A stretch of 12,519 nt of DNA, from contig JAJZEH010000066.1 in assembly GCA_021805725.1 (NCBI GenBank), positions 1-12,519 of the forward strand, given 5' to 3'. Positions 1 through 7,755 of the stretch are shown piece after piece. The translations under genes were made by a program, and so were the position numbers. Every line of letters starts with the position of its first letter. Position 1 is the first letter of the stretch. This DNA comes from Pseudomonadota bacterium. Lineage in GTDB: Bacteria > Pseudomonadota > Gammaproteobacteria > Burkholderiales > Ferrovaceae. The notes under the pieces were generated by a model. The model saw only the letters and a program-made list of their open reading frames with translations. It did not search any database and was not told the origin of the DNA.

Positions 1-873
1 GGTGGAAGATGGCTGGGCTTGCCAGAGCAGATACAACAGAATGACGCCAGCCGCGGTGAACGCCAGAGAGAGGGCCATGTAGAACATGGTCAGCTTGCCA
101 GTGTGCACCCTGGGTTCCTTGAGCGCGTTGATGTTGTTGGAAACGGCCTCGATCCCTGTGTAAGTACCGCCTCCAAGGGAGTAGGCGCGCAAAAACAATG
201 AAGCCACGAAAACCCAGCCCATCTGACCGGCCAGCGCTCCAGTTTCTGACAGGGTCTCGGAAACAATCATAGGCAGCTCCGAGCCGCGTACCGACACGCC
301 GTAGATGATGATGAACACGTGAGTGACAACAAAACCTAAGAAAATCGGAGTCAGAACCTTGATGCTTTCCTTCATGCCGCGCAGGTTGAGAACCATCAGC
401 AGCAATGTAAGCCCCAGTTCGGTGGTGAGTTTGTAAACTTGCCAACTCGTAGGCAACGAACTGAAAACCGCGTCCACGCCACTGGCCACCGAAATGGCAA
501 TGGTCAGGACGTAGTCCACGATCAGGGCTGCACCGCTCACAAGCCCGGCATAAGGGCCTATCAGCTGGGTAGCTACCTTGTAGCCACCCCCTCCCGTGGG
601 AAATAGCTCGATGACCTGGTTGTAAGCCGTGGAGATCAAAAAGACGGTCAAGGCCGTGGCCAGAGCAAGGTACAGGCTGAGGTGGGTATGTGTGCCCAGC
701 GCCTTGAAGGCTTCTTCAGGACCGTACGCCGATGAAGACAGTCCGTCAGCACCCAGACCTACCCAGGCAAAGAACGCAGCCAGTGCAATGTTGTGGCGCG
801 TTTCAGGGGACAGCGGATCGCGCGGGGGGCCAAACAGCACCCCCGAAATCTTTCTGGCAAGGTTTTGGATCAT
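1..873 (-). CDS. KimA-like APC/KUP-superfamily permease, partial (C-terminus cut by the window edge)
   Basis: An integral inner-membrane transporter; 291 N-terminal residues are visible in one uninterrupted frame. The fragment has about seven or eight hydrophobic segments and the family marks DGLSSSAYGPEEAF (residues 43-56), FPTGGGGYKV (91-100), IVDYVLTIAISVASG (118-132) and TYTGIEAVSN (237-246). These resemble the potassium importer KimA of Bacillus (SDALSSVAYG, PQGGGAYIV, LVDYILTVAVSISAG, TGVEAISN). D43/Y50, D120/Y121/S128 and T239/E242 keep the spacing of residues I recall as K+ ligands in KimA. Potassium uptake is therefore the best guess, with an amino-acid permease of the wider APC group as the alternative. 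The start ATG is two bases past the aceE stop and has no Shine-Dalgarno of its own, so it is probably cotranscribed and translationally coupled with aceE. The C-terminal half, including any cytoplasmic domain, lies outside the window. Confidence 0.8.
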   Translation of the reverse strand, partial: MIQNLARKISGVLFGPPRDPLSPETRHNIALAAFFAWVGLGADGLSSSAYGPEEAFKALGTHTHLSLYLALATALTVFLISTAYNQVIELFPTGGGGYKVATQLIGPYAGLVSGAALIVDYVLTIAISVASGVDAVFSSLPTSWQVYKLTTELGLTLLLMVLNLRGMKESIKVLTPIFLGFVVTHVFIIIYGVSVRGSELPMIVSETLSETGALAGQMGWVFVASLFLRAYSLGGGTYTGIEAVSNNINALKEPRVHTGKLTMFYMALSLAFTAAGVILLYLLWQAQPSST

Positions 874-875
874 GA

Positions 876-3533
876 TCAGACGTTGGTGGGGAGGGGTTTC
901 TCCGGATCAAGGCCATATTTTTTGATGGCCTCCGCAACGCGCGCGGTCGGAATCGTGCCCTCTGCGGCCAGAGCCTGCAATGCGGCCAGCGTGATATAGC
1001 GGCTATCCACCTCAAAAAATTCGCGAAGCTTGGCACGGGTATCCGAACGACCAAAGCCGTCGGTACCCAACGTCACATATCGACGGGGCACAAAGGCACG
1101 AATCTGCTCGGTGAAGGTCTTGATGTAGTCGGTGGCTGCAATCACGGGCCCCTTGGTAGTTTCCAGGCACTGTTCCACATAGGATTTGCGCTGGGGCTGG
1201 TCAGGATGATGGCGGTTCCAGCGCAAGGTGGCCTGGCCTTCGCGAGCCAATTCATTGATGCTGGGCGCGCTCCAGACATTGCTTGAAACTCCCCAGTCCT
1301 TTTCCAGCAATGCTGCTGCCGCAATCGCTTCGCGCAGGATGGTGCCTGATCCCATCAGTTGCACTACGGGGCCCTTGGCCTTTTCACCCTTCTGCAGCAA
1401 GTACATCCCTTTGAGAATCCCCTCCTGCACGCCTTCGGGCATGGCAGGGTGGCTGTAATTCTCATTCATGGTAGTGATGTAGTAGAAAATGTTTTCGTGA
1501 TTCTGGTACATCCGGCGTAGGCCATCCTGAATGATGACCGCCACTTCGTAAGCGAATGTGGGGTCATAGGAAACGCAGTTGGGAATGAAAGAGGCATGGA
1601 CCTGGCTGTGGCCATCCTGATGCTGCAATCCTTCACCATTGAGGGTGGTTCGGCCGGCGGTGCCGCCAATCAAAAAACCGCGACAGCGCATGTCTCCAGC
1701 CGCCCAGGCGAGGTCGCCCACGCGCTGGAAGCCAAACATCGAATAGAAAATGTAAAAGGGAATGGTGGTGACGCCATGGCTGGAATAAGCCGAGGCAGCG
1801 GCAATCCAGGAAGAAAAGGCGCCGGCTTCGTTGATGCCCTCCTGCAGGATCTGGCCGTTGACGTCCTCACGGTAATACATGAGCTGGTCGTGATCCTGCG
1901 GCTGGTACAGCTGGCCTACGGAAGAATAGATGCCGAGACTGCGGAACATGCCTTCCATGCCAAATGTGCGGGATTCATCCGGCACGATCGGCACGATCAG
2001 CTTGCCGATCTCCTTGTCACGGGTCAACGCTGTCAGTACGCGCACGAAAGCCATCGTGGTGGAAAGCTGGCGTTCTTCGCTGCTTTCCAACAGCGCCTGG
2101 AATGCAGAGAGCTCGGGTACCTTGAGCGAAGGCACTTCGCTGTGCCGTACGGGAAGGTAGCCGCCCAACGCTTCACGCTGGGCCTTGAGATACTGGATTT
2201 CCGGGCTATCATCGGAAGGGCGATAGAACGGCGTTTCAGCAATCACCTCGTCCGAAATTGGAATCTGGAATCGGTCCCGGAACTGCTTGAGGGCGTTTTC
2301 GCCCATTTTTTTCTGCTGGTGCGTAATGTTCTGGCCTTCGCCAGATTCACCCATGCCGTAGCCCTTGATGGTCTTTGCCAGAATAACCGTGGGCTGGCCG
2401 GTGTGGCGTACCGCTGAGAGATAGGCGTTGTACATCTTGAACGGATCATGGCCGCCGCGGGTCAGACGCCAGATTTCGTCGTCGGACATGTTGGCCACCA
2501 GACGTGCCAGTTCGGGGTACTTGCCAAAAAAGTGCTTGCGCACGTAAGCGCCATCATGCGCTTTCATGCTTTGGTATTCGCCATCCACTGCTTCCATCAT
2601 CCGTTGCAGCAACAGACCGCTGCGGTCCTTGGCGATCAGGGCGTCCCACTGGCTGCCCCAGATGACCTTGATGACGTTCCAGCCCGCACCCCTGAAGTCT
2701 GCTTCCAGTTCCTGGATGATCTTGCCGTTGCCGCGAACCGGTCCGTCGAGGCGTTGCAAGTTGCAGTTGACGACAAAAATCAAGTTGTCCAGGCGCTCAC
2801 GCGTGGCAAGCGAAATCGCTCCGAGCGATTCGGGTTCGTCCATTTCCCCGTCGCCCATGAAGGCCCATACCTTGCGGTTTTCCACATTGGCGAGCCCACG
2901 GTTTTGCAGATACTTCATGAAGCGCGCCTGATAGATGGCCATCAGGGGGCCCAGGCCCATGGATACCGTGGGCATTTGCCAGAAATTAGGCATGAGCCAT
3001 GGATGGGGATAGCTTGGCAATCCACCGCCGTCCACCTCCTGGCGAAACTTGCTCATCTGTTCTTCGCTGATCCGTCCTTCCAGAAATGCGCGGGCGTAAA
3101 TCCCTGGTGCGGAATGGCCCTGGATGTAAAGGAGGTCACCTCCATGGTCTGCGGTGGGGGCATGAAAAAAATGATCAAAACCTACGTCATAGAGGGTGGC
3201 AGCCGACTGGAAGCTGGCGATATGACCGCCCAGTTCGCTGGATGAGCGGTTGGCCCGCACCACCATGGCCATGGCATTCCATCGGATGAGCGAGCGAATA
3301 CGGTGCTCCATTTCGGGGTCTCCCGGCATAGGCACTTCAAGCGCTGGCGGGATGGTATTGATGTACGCCGTATTGGCACTGTAGGGCAGGAAGGCGCCGG
3401 AACGACGGGCCTTGTCAATGAGCTGCTCCAGGATGAAATGGGCGCGTTCGGGGCCTTCCAGTTCCAGGACGCTCTCCAGGGCGTCCAGCCATTCTTGGGT
3501 TTCTTGTTTATCGTTATCAGGCAGGGCGGACAT
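876..3533 (-). CDS. aceE: pyruvate dehydrogenase E1 component, homodimeric AceE type
   Basis: The thiamine-diphosphate-dependent E1 subunit decarboxylates pyruvate and acetylates the lipoyl group of E2, in the cytoplasmic complex that makes acetyl-CoA. The 885-residue product aligns over its whole length with E. coli AceE (887). The ThDP/Mg motif is GDGEMDEPES (228-237) through NCN (256-258). Other marks are YINTIP (57-62), GGHIASFQS (102-110), NITHQQKKM (402-410), QEGINE (564-569), the GLQHQDGHS region (635-643) and LGTDGFGRSD (822-831) near the C-terminus. I chose the ATG at 3533 because the protein then begins MSALPDNDKQETQEWLDALE, matching the family N-terminus, and because GAGGT lies seven bases upstream. 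The frame stays open 42 codons further back, to 3659, but that would cross the promoter gap and the start of the divergent gene. The next gene is a permease rather than aceF, which is unusual. Confidence 0.97.
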   Translation of the reverse strand: MSALPDNDKQETQEWLDALESVLELEGPERAHFILEQLIDKARRSGAFLPYSANTAYINTIPPALEVPMPGDPEMEHRIRSLIRWNAMAMVVRANRSSSELGGHIASFQSAATLYDVGFDHFFHAPTADHGGDLLYIQGHSAPGIYARAFLEGRISEEQMSKFRQEVDGGGLPSYPHPWLMPNFWQMPTVSMGLGPLMAIYQARFMKYLQNRGLANVENRKVWAFMGDGEMDEPESLGAISLATRERLDNLIFVVNCNLQRLDGPVRGNGKIIQELEADFRGAGWNVIKVIWGSQWDALIAKDRSGLLLQRMMEAVDGEYQSMKAHDGAYVRKHFFGKYPELARLVANMSDDEIWRLTRGGHDPFKMYNAYLSAVRHTGQPTVILAKTIKGYGMGESGEGQNITHQQKKMGENALKQFRDRFQIPISDEVIAETPFYRPSDDSPEIQYLKAQREALGGYLPVRHSEVPSLKVPELSAFQALLESSEERQLSTTMAFVRVLTALTRDKEIGKLIVPIVPDESRTFGMEGMFRSLGIYSSVGQLYQPQDHDQLMYYREDVNGQILQEGINEAGAFSSWIAAASAYSSHGVTTIPFYIFYSMFGFQRVGDLAWAAGDMRCRGFLIGGTAGRTTLNGEGLQHQDGHSQVHASFIPNCVSYDPTFAYEVAVIIQDGLRRMYQNHENIFYYITTMNENYSHPAMPEGVQEGILKGMYLLQKGEKAKGPVVQLMGSGTILREAIAAAALLEKDWGVSSNVWSAPSINELAREGQATLRWNRHHPDQPQRKSYVEQCLETTKGPVIAATDYIKTFTEQIRAFVPRRYVTLGTDGFGRSDTRAKLREFFEVDSRYITLAALQALAAEGTIPTARVAEAIKKYGLDPEKPLPTNV

Positions 3534-3641
3534 TCGAAATACCTCGCGATCAGCGGTTGTTGATATGGACAGGCAACCGGGATCACCGGCCACAATGTTA
3601 ATATTAAAGCTTATGGAGGCACTTGGCGAGAGCAGGGTACC
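3534..3641. promoter_or_regulatory. divergent promoter region between aceE and the phosphate acyltransferase gene
   Basis: These 108 bases are the longest non-coding stretch in the window and must contain the promoters for both directions. The centre is AT-rich and holds the perfect palindrome TTAATATTAA (3598-3607). On the minus strand TCGCCA and TAATAT are 17 bases apart, a weak sigma70-like pair reading toward aceE. I see no convincing -35/-10 pair on the plus strand. The sequence GGAGG at 3615-3619 looks like a ribosome binding site but has no start codon at a useful distance in the downstream frame. No PdhR-type operator is recognisable. The existence of promoters here is inferred from the layout. 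Confidence 0.5.
3541..3545 (-). promoter_or_regulatory. ribosome binding site deciding the aceE start
   Basis: On the minus strand GAGGT is followed by the seven-base spacer ATTTCGA and then ATG. It supports the start at 3533 over the longer open frame that begins inside the neighbouring divergent gene. Confidence 0.65.
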
Positions 3642-4568
3642 ATGCAAACCGACAAGCAATTGCTAAAAGCGTTACTGGCCATGAGCGCCGGACTGGATCC
3701 CGTGCGCTGTGCCGTGGTGCATCCCTGCGAGGCTGGTTCTCTTCAAGGCGCACTGGAAGCCGGTGAAGCCGGGTTGATTATTCCCGTGCTGATCGGGCCG
3801 GAAGCCAGGATCAGGCAAGTGGCAGCGCAAATTGGCGCCGACATCAGCGGCATCGAACTGGTCACGACACCCTACAGCCACGCGGCGGCTGAAGTCGCGG
3901 TGGAGATGGCCGTCCAGGGTAGGGTCGAAGCCCTCATGAAAGGGAGTCTGCATACGGATGAACTCATGCATGCGGCACTCTCAAATCGCGATTTTCGTAC
4001 CAAGCGGCGCATGTCGCATATTTTTCGTTTTGAAGTGCCGCTTTATGAAAAACCCTTGCTGATAACGGATGCGGCGCTCAACATCAGGCCCACCCTGGCG
4101 GACAAGGTGGACATTGTGCAGAACGCTATCGAATTGGCCCGGATTTTGGGCATCCAATTGCCGCGGGTGGCCATTTTGTCCGCAGTGGAAACCGTCAACC
4201 CCGCTATTCCCTCCACGGTCGACGCTGCGGCGCTTTGTAAAATGGCTGATCGCGGGCAAATCACCGATGCCGTCCTGGATGGCCCCCTGGCGTTTGACAC
4301 TGCAATTTCCGGTGAAGCGGCTGCGATCAAGCAAATCACTTCTTCCGTCGCTGGCGTTGCCGACATTCTGGTGGTTCCTGATCTGGAGTCCGGCAATATG
4401 CTGGCCAAGCAACTGGAATACCTGGCTGGGGGCACCGCCAGCGGCGTGGTCATGGGAGGTCGGGTACCCGTGGCACTGACCAGTCGGGCGGATGGTGCTG
4501 ATGCACGCATCGCCTCGGCATTGCTGGCCCAGTTGATCGCCCATCACCATCGTCAACATCGTCCGTAA
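3642..4568 (+). CDS. pta: phosphate acyltransferase, short PTA/PTB type (probable phosphate acetyltransferase)
   Basis: This enzyme exchanges CoA and phosphate on an acyl group, here most likely acetyl-CoA + Pi to acetyl phosphate + CoA. The 308 residues form a single PTA_PTB domain, without the P-loop/DRTGG N-terminal part of long E. coli-type Pta and without the N-terminal MaoC domain found in some fused relatives. Family marks are MKGSLHTDELMHA (99-111), FRTKRRMSHIF (118-128), LLITDAALNIRPT (139-151), AILSAVETVNPAIPST (177-192), VLDGPLAFDTAIS (211-223) and DILVVPDLESGNMLAKQL (241-258). The C-terminus is histidine-rich. The ATG at 3642 follows GCAGGGTACC, an acceptable ribosome binding site. 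The acetate kinase gene starts seven bases after its stop, which argues for acetyl-CoA as substrate. A phosphate butyryltransferase cannot be excluded from sequence alone. Confidence 0.85.
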   Translation: MQTDKQLLKALLAMSAGLDPVRCAVVHPCEAGSLQGALEAGEAGLIIPVLIGPEARIRQVAAQIGADISGIELVTTPYSHAAAEVAVEMAVQGRVEALMKGSLHTDELMHAALSNRDFRTKRRMSHIFRFEVPLYEKPLLITDAALNIRPTLADKVDIVQNAIELARILGIQLPRVAILSAVETVNPAIPSTVDAAALCKMADRGQITDAVLDGPLAFDTAISGEAAAIKQITSSVAGVADILVVPDLESGNMLAKQLEYLAGGTASGVVMGGRVPVALTSRADGADARIASALLAQLIAHHHRQHRP

Positions 4569-4575
4569 CGACCAG

Positions 4576-5712
4576 ATGCGTTTTTCTGCTGCCCAGGAAG
4601 GGATTCTTTCGGTCAATGTGGGCTCATCCACGCTCAAGTTTGCGCTTTATCCCGTGACTGGCGATGGTGTCCAGGCAGCCATACAGGTGGGTACGATCGA
4701 CACGCTGCAACTGGATGAAGCGGCTTTTGATGCCACCCTGGACAGTTTGATCAGGCGACTTACCGAAGTCACGCCCACGTTGCGCCTGCGTGCCGTGGCG
4801 CATCGGGTGGTACACGGCGGGCCAAAATTTCAAACCAGCGTGCATGTCACCGAATCGGTACTGCAGGAACTGGCACAGCTGAACGCGCTCGCTCCGTTGC
4901 ACCAGCCACACAACCTGGAGGGTATCCGCCGCTTTTGGCGAGCATTGCCCAAGGTGCCACAGATTGCCTGTTTCGACACGGCATTCCATGCTTCCATGCC
5001 AGCACAGGAGGTCCGCTTTGCGCTTCCTGAAGCATTATTCCAACAAGGCATCCGTCGTTACGGATTTCACGGGTTGTCCTACCAGCATGTTCGAGACACC
5101 TTGACACTGCGCAGCGCCCGGGCTGGTGGACGGTTGTTGATGGCCCATCTTGGCAGCGGTGCCAGTCTGTGCGCTGCGCGCAAGGGGCGCAGCATGGCCA
5201 GTACCATGGGGTTTACCGCATTGGACGGCCTGATGATGGGAACCCGGTGCGGCGCGCTTGATCCCGGTGTGTTGCTGTACCTGATGAACCAGGGTTGGAG
5301 CCAGGAACGCCTGGAAACCTTGCTCTACCGACAATCAGGCCTGCTGGGCGTGTCGGGTTTGTCCGCTGACTTTCGGGTTTTGCGTGCGGCCGTTGGCAAC
5401 GATCTGGCAAAATGTGCCATTGATTTGTTTACGGCAAGTGTGGTGCGCGAGGCCGGCGCCATGGCGGCGGTTTTGGGTGGGCTGGACCTGCTGGCCTTTA
5501 CGGGAGGCATTGGCGAACATGACGCCCGACTACGCAGCGATGTGGCCGGGCGGCTGACCTACCTTGGCGTGGTGCTGGATCCGGTGAAGAACCGGGAAGG
5601 CCGACAAGATCAGGTGGAAGCCATTCATGCCAGGGACAGTGCGGTGGAAGTCTGGGTCGTGCCGGCGGATGAAGGGCTTGCGGCAGCCAAAGAGGCCTTC
5701 AGGTTGCTGTAA
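4576..5712 (+). CDS. ackA: acetate kinase (acetate/propionate kinase family)
   Basis: This cytoplasmic kinase of the acetokinase/ASKHA fold catalyses acetyl phosphate + ADP to acetate + ATP, reversibly. Its 378 residues carry the family motifs VNVGSSTLKF (13-22), AHRVVHGG (75-82), FDTAFH (133-138), RYGFHG (161-166), HLGSGASLCA (191-200), MGTRCGALDPG (221-231), GLLGVSGLSADFR (255-267) and FTGGIGEHD (308-316). By the usual Methanosarcina numbering, Arg91, Asp148, His180, Arg241 and Glu384 are present as R77, D134, H165, R224 and E366. Two conserved positions differ: Ser12 is T19 and Asn211 is S194. I recall this HLGSGAS/GTRCGALDPG form from other proteobacterial acetate kinases, so it looks like a subfamily rather than decay. 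The gene starts seven bases after pta with no clear Shine-Dalgarno, suggesting coupling. Its stop codon abuts the moaC stop. Confidence 0.93.
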   Translation: MRFSAAQEGILSVNVGSSTLKFALYPVTGDGVQAAIQVGTIDTLQLDEAAFDATLDSLIRRLTEVTPTLRLRAVAHRVVHGGPKFQTSVHVTESVLQELAQLNALAPLHQPHNLEGIRRFWRALPKVPQIACFDTAFHASMPAQEVRFALPEALFQQGIRRYGFHGLSYQHVRDTLTLRSARAGGRLLMAHLGSGASLCAARKGRSMASTMGFTALDGLMMGTRCGALDPGVLLYLMNQGWSQERLETLLYRQSGLLGVSGLSADFRVLRAAVGNDLAKCAIDLFTASVVREAGAMAAVLGGLDLLAFTGGIGEHDARLRSDVAGRLTYLGVVLDPVKNREGRQDQVEAIHARDSAVEVWVVPADEGLAAAKEAFRLL

Positions 5713-6204
5713 TCAGGGCGCGTCAGCTGTCCAAGCACCTGATTTTCCGCCTGATTTTTCAAGAAGGCGGATCTCGCCCATGATCATGCCGCGATCCACG
5801 GCCTTGCACATGTCGTAAATAGTGAGCAAACCGAGCTGTACGGCAGTCAGGGCCTCCATTTCAACGCCCGTACGGCCCACGGTTTCGGTGGTGACGGTGC
5901 AGTGGATGGCCGACTGGGCATGGTCCAGTGAAAATTCCACTGCCACCCGGGTCAGCGGGATGGGGTGGCACAGGGGAATCAGGTCGGCAGCCCGTTTTGC
6001 GGCCTGAATGGCGGCAAGTCGGGCGATACCCAAAACGTCGCCTTTTTTTGCTGCACCGTGCTTGATCATGTTGAGGGTTTCGGGTTTCATGACGATCCTG
6101 CCGGTTGCCCGCGCCACACGGTGAGTTTCGGCCTTGTCGGCCACGTCAACCATGTGGGCCTGGCCTTCGCTGTCAAAATGGGTCAATGTGGGTGTGGGGC
6201 TCAT
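5713..6204 (-). CDS. moaC: cyclic pyranopterin monophosphate synthase MoaC
   Basis: MoaC acts with the radical-SAM enzyme MoaA in the first step of molybdenum cofactor synthesis, converting the cyclised GTP intermediate to cyclic pyranopterin monophosphate in the cytoplasm. The 163 residues match E. coli MoaC (161) end to end: GQAHMVDV (14-21), [19 protein letters not shown] (53-71), LIPLCHP (75-81), [12 protein letters not shown] (110-121), [11 protein letters not shown] (130-140) and [10 protein letters not shown] (147-156). Catalytic-site equivalents K54, H80, E115, E117, D131 and K134 are all present. The start at 6204 gives [10 protein letters not shown], in register with the E. coli start. 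The frame is open upstream to 6282, but those residues are not family-like. No good Shine-Dalgarno precedes the ATG. A sigma70-like promoter lies about 40 bases upstream. No other Moa or Moe gene is in the window. Confidence 0.96.
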   Translation of the reverse strand: MSPTPTLTHFDSEGQAHMVDVADKAETHRVARATGRIVMKPETLNMIKHGAAKKGDVLGIARLAAIQAAKRAADLIPLCHPIPLTRVAVEFSLDHAQSAIHCTVTTETVGRTGVEMEALTAVQLGLLTIYDMCKAVDRGMIMGEIRLLEKSGGKSGAWTADAP

Positions 6205-6240
6205 GACGGAGATGTACTCGGTAACGGGGTAATTAAAGGA

Positions 6241-6269
6241 TTTATAAAGGCCAGGGGAACAATGTGCAA
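6241..6269 (-). promoter_or_regulatory. candidate sigma70 promoter for moaC
   Basis: On the minus strand TTGCAC (6269-6264) and TATAAA (6246-6241) are separated by exactly 17 bases. The -10 matches consensus at five of six positions; the -35 keeps only the TTG core. Transcription would begin near 6234, leaving a leader of about 30 bases before the moaC ATG. This was found by eye and has no experimental support. Confidence 0.45.
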
Positions 6270-6288
6270 CCCGAGTTATCATAGCAAG

Positions 6289-7755
6289 ATGCGTTCAATC
6301 CTTGTATTTATTGTGGCCTGTTGCCTGGTGGGTGGTTCTGCTGCCTATGATTTGCCCGACCTGGGCGACAGTTCGTCGACGGTGTTCTCCAGCCAGGACG
6401 AAAAGGCCTTGGGGCACGAGATCATGCTCGATATTCGCAGCGACCGGGTTTATTTTGATGATCCGGAGAGCGTGGATTTTCTCAACAGCGTGGGCAACCG
6501 GCTGCTCGCAGTGAGCGATGATCTGGGCGGCCAGCAATTCGAGTTTTTCCTGATCCAGGATTCAAGCCTCAACGCCTTTGCGCTGCCCGGAGGGTATATC
6601 GGGGTTCATACCGGGCTGATGCTGGCGGCGGAAAACGAATCCGAACTTGCATCCGTGCTCGCGCACGAAATTTCTCACGTCACGCAACACCACATTGCGC
6701 GCATGATCGAGGCCCAAAGCAAGAACATGCCGTTATCGATAGCCGCCATGGCAGCAGCCATCCTGGCGGCGCGCAGCAACCCCGATGCCAGCATTGGTGC
6801 CGTGATGGGAGCCCAGGCGGGAATGGTTCAGGCGCAACTGGACTTTACTCGCGAAAATGAGCGCGAAGCCGATCGCCTGGGCATCCAGCGCCTGCTCAAA
6901 TCGGGTTACGATCCTCGAGGCATGGCCAGCTTCTTCGGCAAGTTGCAGCGTTATGGCAGATTCTACGAGGGCACTTCTCCGGCCTACCTCAAGACCCACC
7001 CCCTCACCACCGAACGTCTGGCCGAAATTCAGGACAAGATACAGAACCTGCCTTATCGACAGGTACAGGACGGCCCAGATTTTCAGCTGATCCGTGCCCG
7101 GATTGCTGCGCTGACGGGGACCCCGCGTGAAGCTTTGCGGTATTTCGATGGGCGCAGCCTCGACATTAAGCGTCTCGAAGACAGACCGATGTTTTATGGC
7201 AAGGCGGTGGCCTTATGGCGTGCAGGCAAGCTGGATGCTGCAGCCAGCACGCTGGCTGCAGTGAGGGCCGTGTCTCAGCCCAATGCCCTGTTTGACAGTC
7301 TGGCAGCCCTGATTGTGCACGATGAGGGCCACCTCGATGAAGCCATCAATATGTACCATACAGCGTTGCGCCATTATCCGGATCAACGGGCTCTCAATTA
7401 CGGGTACATCCAAACGCTACTCGATGCACATCGTGATCAGGAAGCACTAGATGTCATCAATAACAGGCTGATGTTGTCGCGCGGCGATTACCATTTGTAT
7501 GATTTGCAGGCCAGGGCCTATGCACATCTCGACAAGCAGTTGCTGAGCCACCAGGCTCTGGCTGAGTCGTATTTACGCCAGGGCAACCTGACAGCGGCGT
7601 TGGATCAGCTGCAAATTGCAGTAAAAAGCGATGACGGCGACTTTTACCAAAATTCCAGCGTGGAAGCGCGCATACGCGAAATCAAAAAAGAGCTCAATGC
7701 GCAAAACAAGAAAGGGGACCGCTCAAAGCTGAGCGGTTCCTTTACCGGGCACTGA
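6289..7755 (+). CDS. bepA: BepA-like periplasmic M48 metallopeptidase with TPR tail
   Basis: This zinc metallopeptidase belongs to the family of E. coli BepA (YfgC), which acts in the periplasm on outer-membrane assembly, assisting or degrading LptD and BAM-bound substrates. The 488 residues match BepA in length and order. After an N-terminal signal sequence (residues 1 to about 19) come LPDLG (22-26) and the zinc site HEISH (126-130), preceded by [16 protein letters not shown] (95-110). The third ligand region is ENEREAD (189-195, ligand probably E191). THPLTTER (236-243) includes the counterpart of the BepA regulatory histidine (H237). A helical TPR region spans about 265-460. An ATG nine codons upstream (6262) is in frame and follows AGGGGA at a short spacing; it is a real alternative start. 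The C-terminal tail (about 473-488) is not family-like and is encoded by a terminator-like hairpin serving valS. The gene is divergent from moaC and its stop abuts the valS stop. Confidence 0.88.
   Translation: MRSILVFIVACCLVGGSAAYDLPDLGDSSSTVFSSQDEKALGHEIMLDIRSDRVYFDDPESVDFLNSVGNRLLAVSDDLGGQQFEFFLIQDSSLNAFALPGGYIGVHTGLMLAAENESELASVLAHEISHVTQHHIARMIEAQSKNMPLSIAAMAAAILAARSNPDASIGAVMGAQAGMVQAQLDFTRENEREADRLGIQRLLKSGYDPRGMASFFGKLQRYGRFYEGTSPAYLKTHPLTTERLAEIQDKIQNLPYRQVQDGPDFQLIRARIAALTGTPREALRYFDGRSLDIKRLEDRPMFYGKAVALWRAGKLDAAASTLAAVRAVSQPNALFDSLAALIVHDEGHLDEAINMYHTALRHYPDQRALNYGYIQTLLDAHRDQEALDVINNRLMLSRGDYHLYDLQARAYAHLDKQLLSHQALAESYLRQGNLTAALDQLQIAVKSDDGDFYQNSSVEARIREIKKELNAQNKKGDRSKLSGSFTGH
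7701..7743 (-). terminator. intrinsic terminator for the pepA-holC-valS operon, inside the bepA-like coding end
   Basis: Bases 7712-7725 (AAGGGGACCGCTCA) pair with 7730-7743 (TGAGCGGTTCCTTT) across the four-base loop AAGC, giving 14 consecutive pairs of which two are G-U. Read on the minus strand, the stem is followed by TCTTGTTTTGC, so the transcript carries a U-rich stretch right after it. The valS stop is 13 bases upstream of the stem. On the plus strand the stem has almost no U tract beyond its own base, so it should terminate poorly in the bepA direction, where it would cut the message before its stop codon. Confidence 0.7.

Noticed and set aside
1596..3245. Two long plus-strand open frames (273 and 265 codons) opposite aceE
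   Set aside because: They lie wholly antisense to a full-length, well-conserved aceE, have no recognisable motifs, and look like the usual complement-frame openness of a GC-rich coding gene.
3581..3590. Partial palindrome GATCACCGG around 3577-3590 as a regulator operator
   Set aside because: The halves do not form a symmetric site when extended and match no operator I know; only the TTAATATTAA palindrome is exact.
3534..3659. 42-codon N-terminal extension of aceE
   Set aside because: It would overlap the start of the divergent gene and the only possible promoter region, is not AceE-like, and the good ribosome binding site is at the internal ATG (3533).
5738..5759. Tandem direct repeat CCTGATTTT near the moaC 3' end
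   Set aside because: It encodes the conserved KSGGKSG motif of MoaC on the minus strand, so the repetition is explained by protein sequence.
5746..5770. Inverted repeat TCCGCCT...AGGCGGA inside moaC
   Set aside because: It is a 7-base stem with a 12-base loop and no T tract on either side; part of it codes for conserved MoaC residues. Not a credible terminator.
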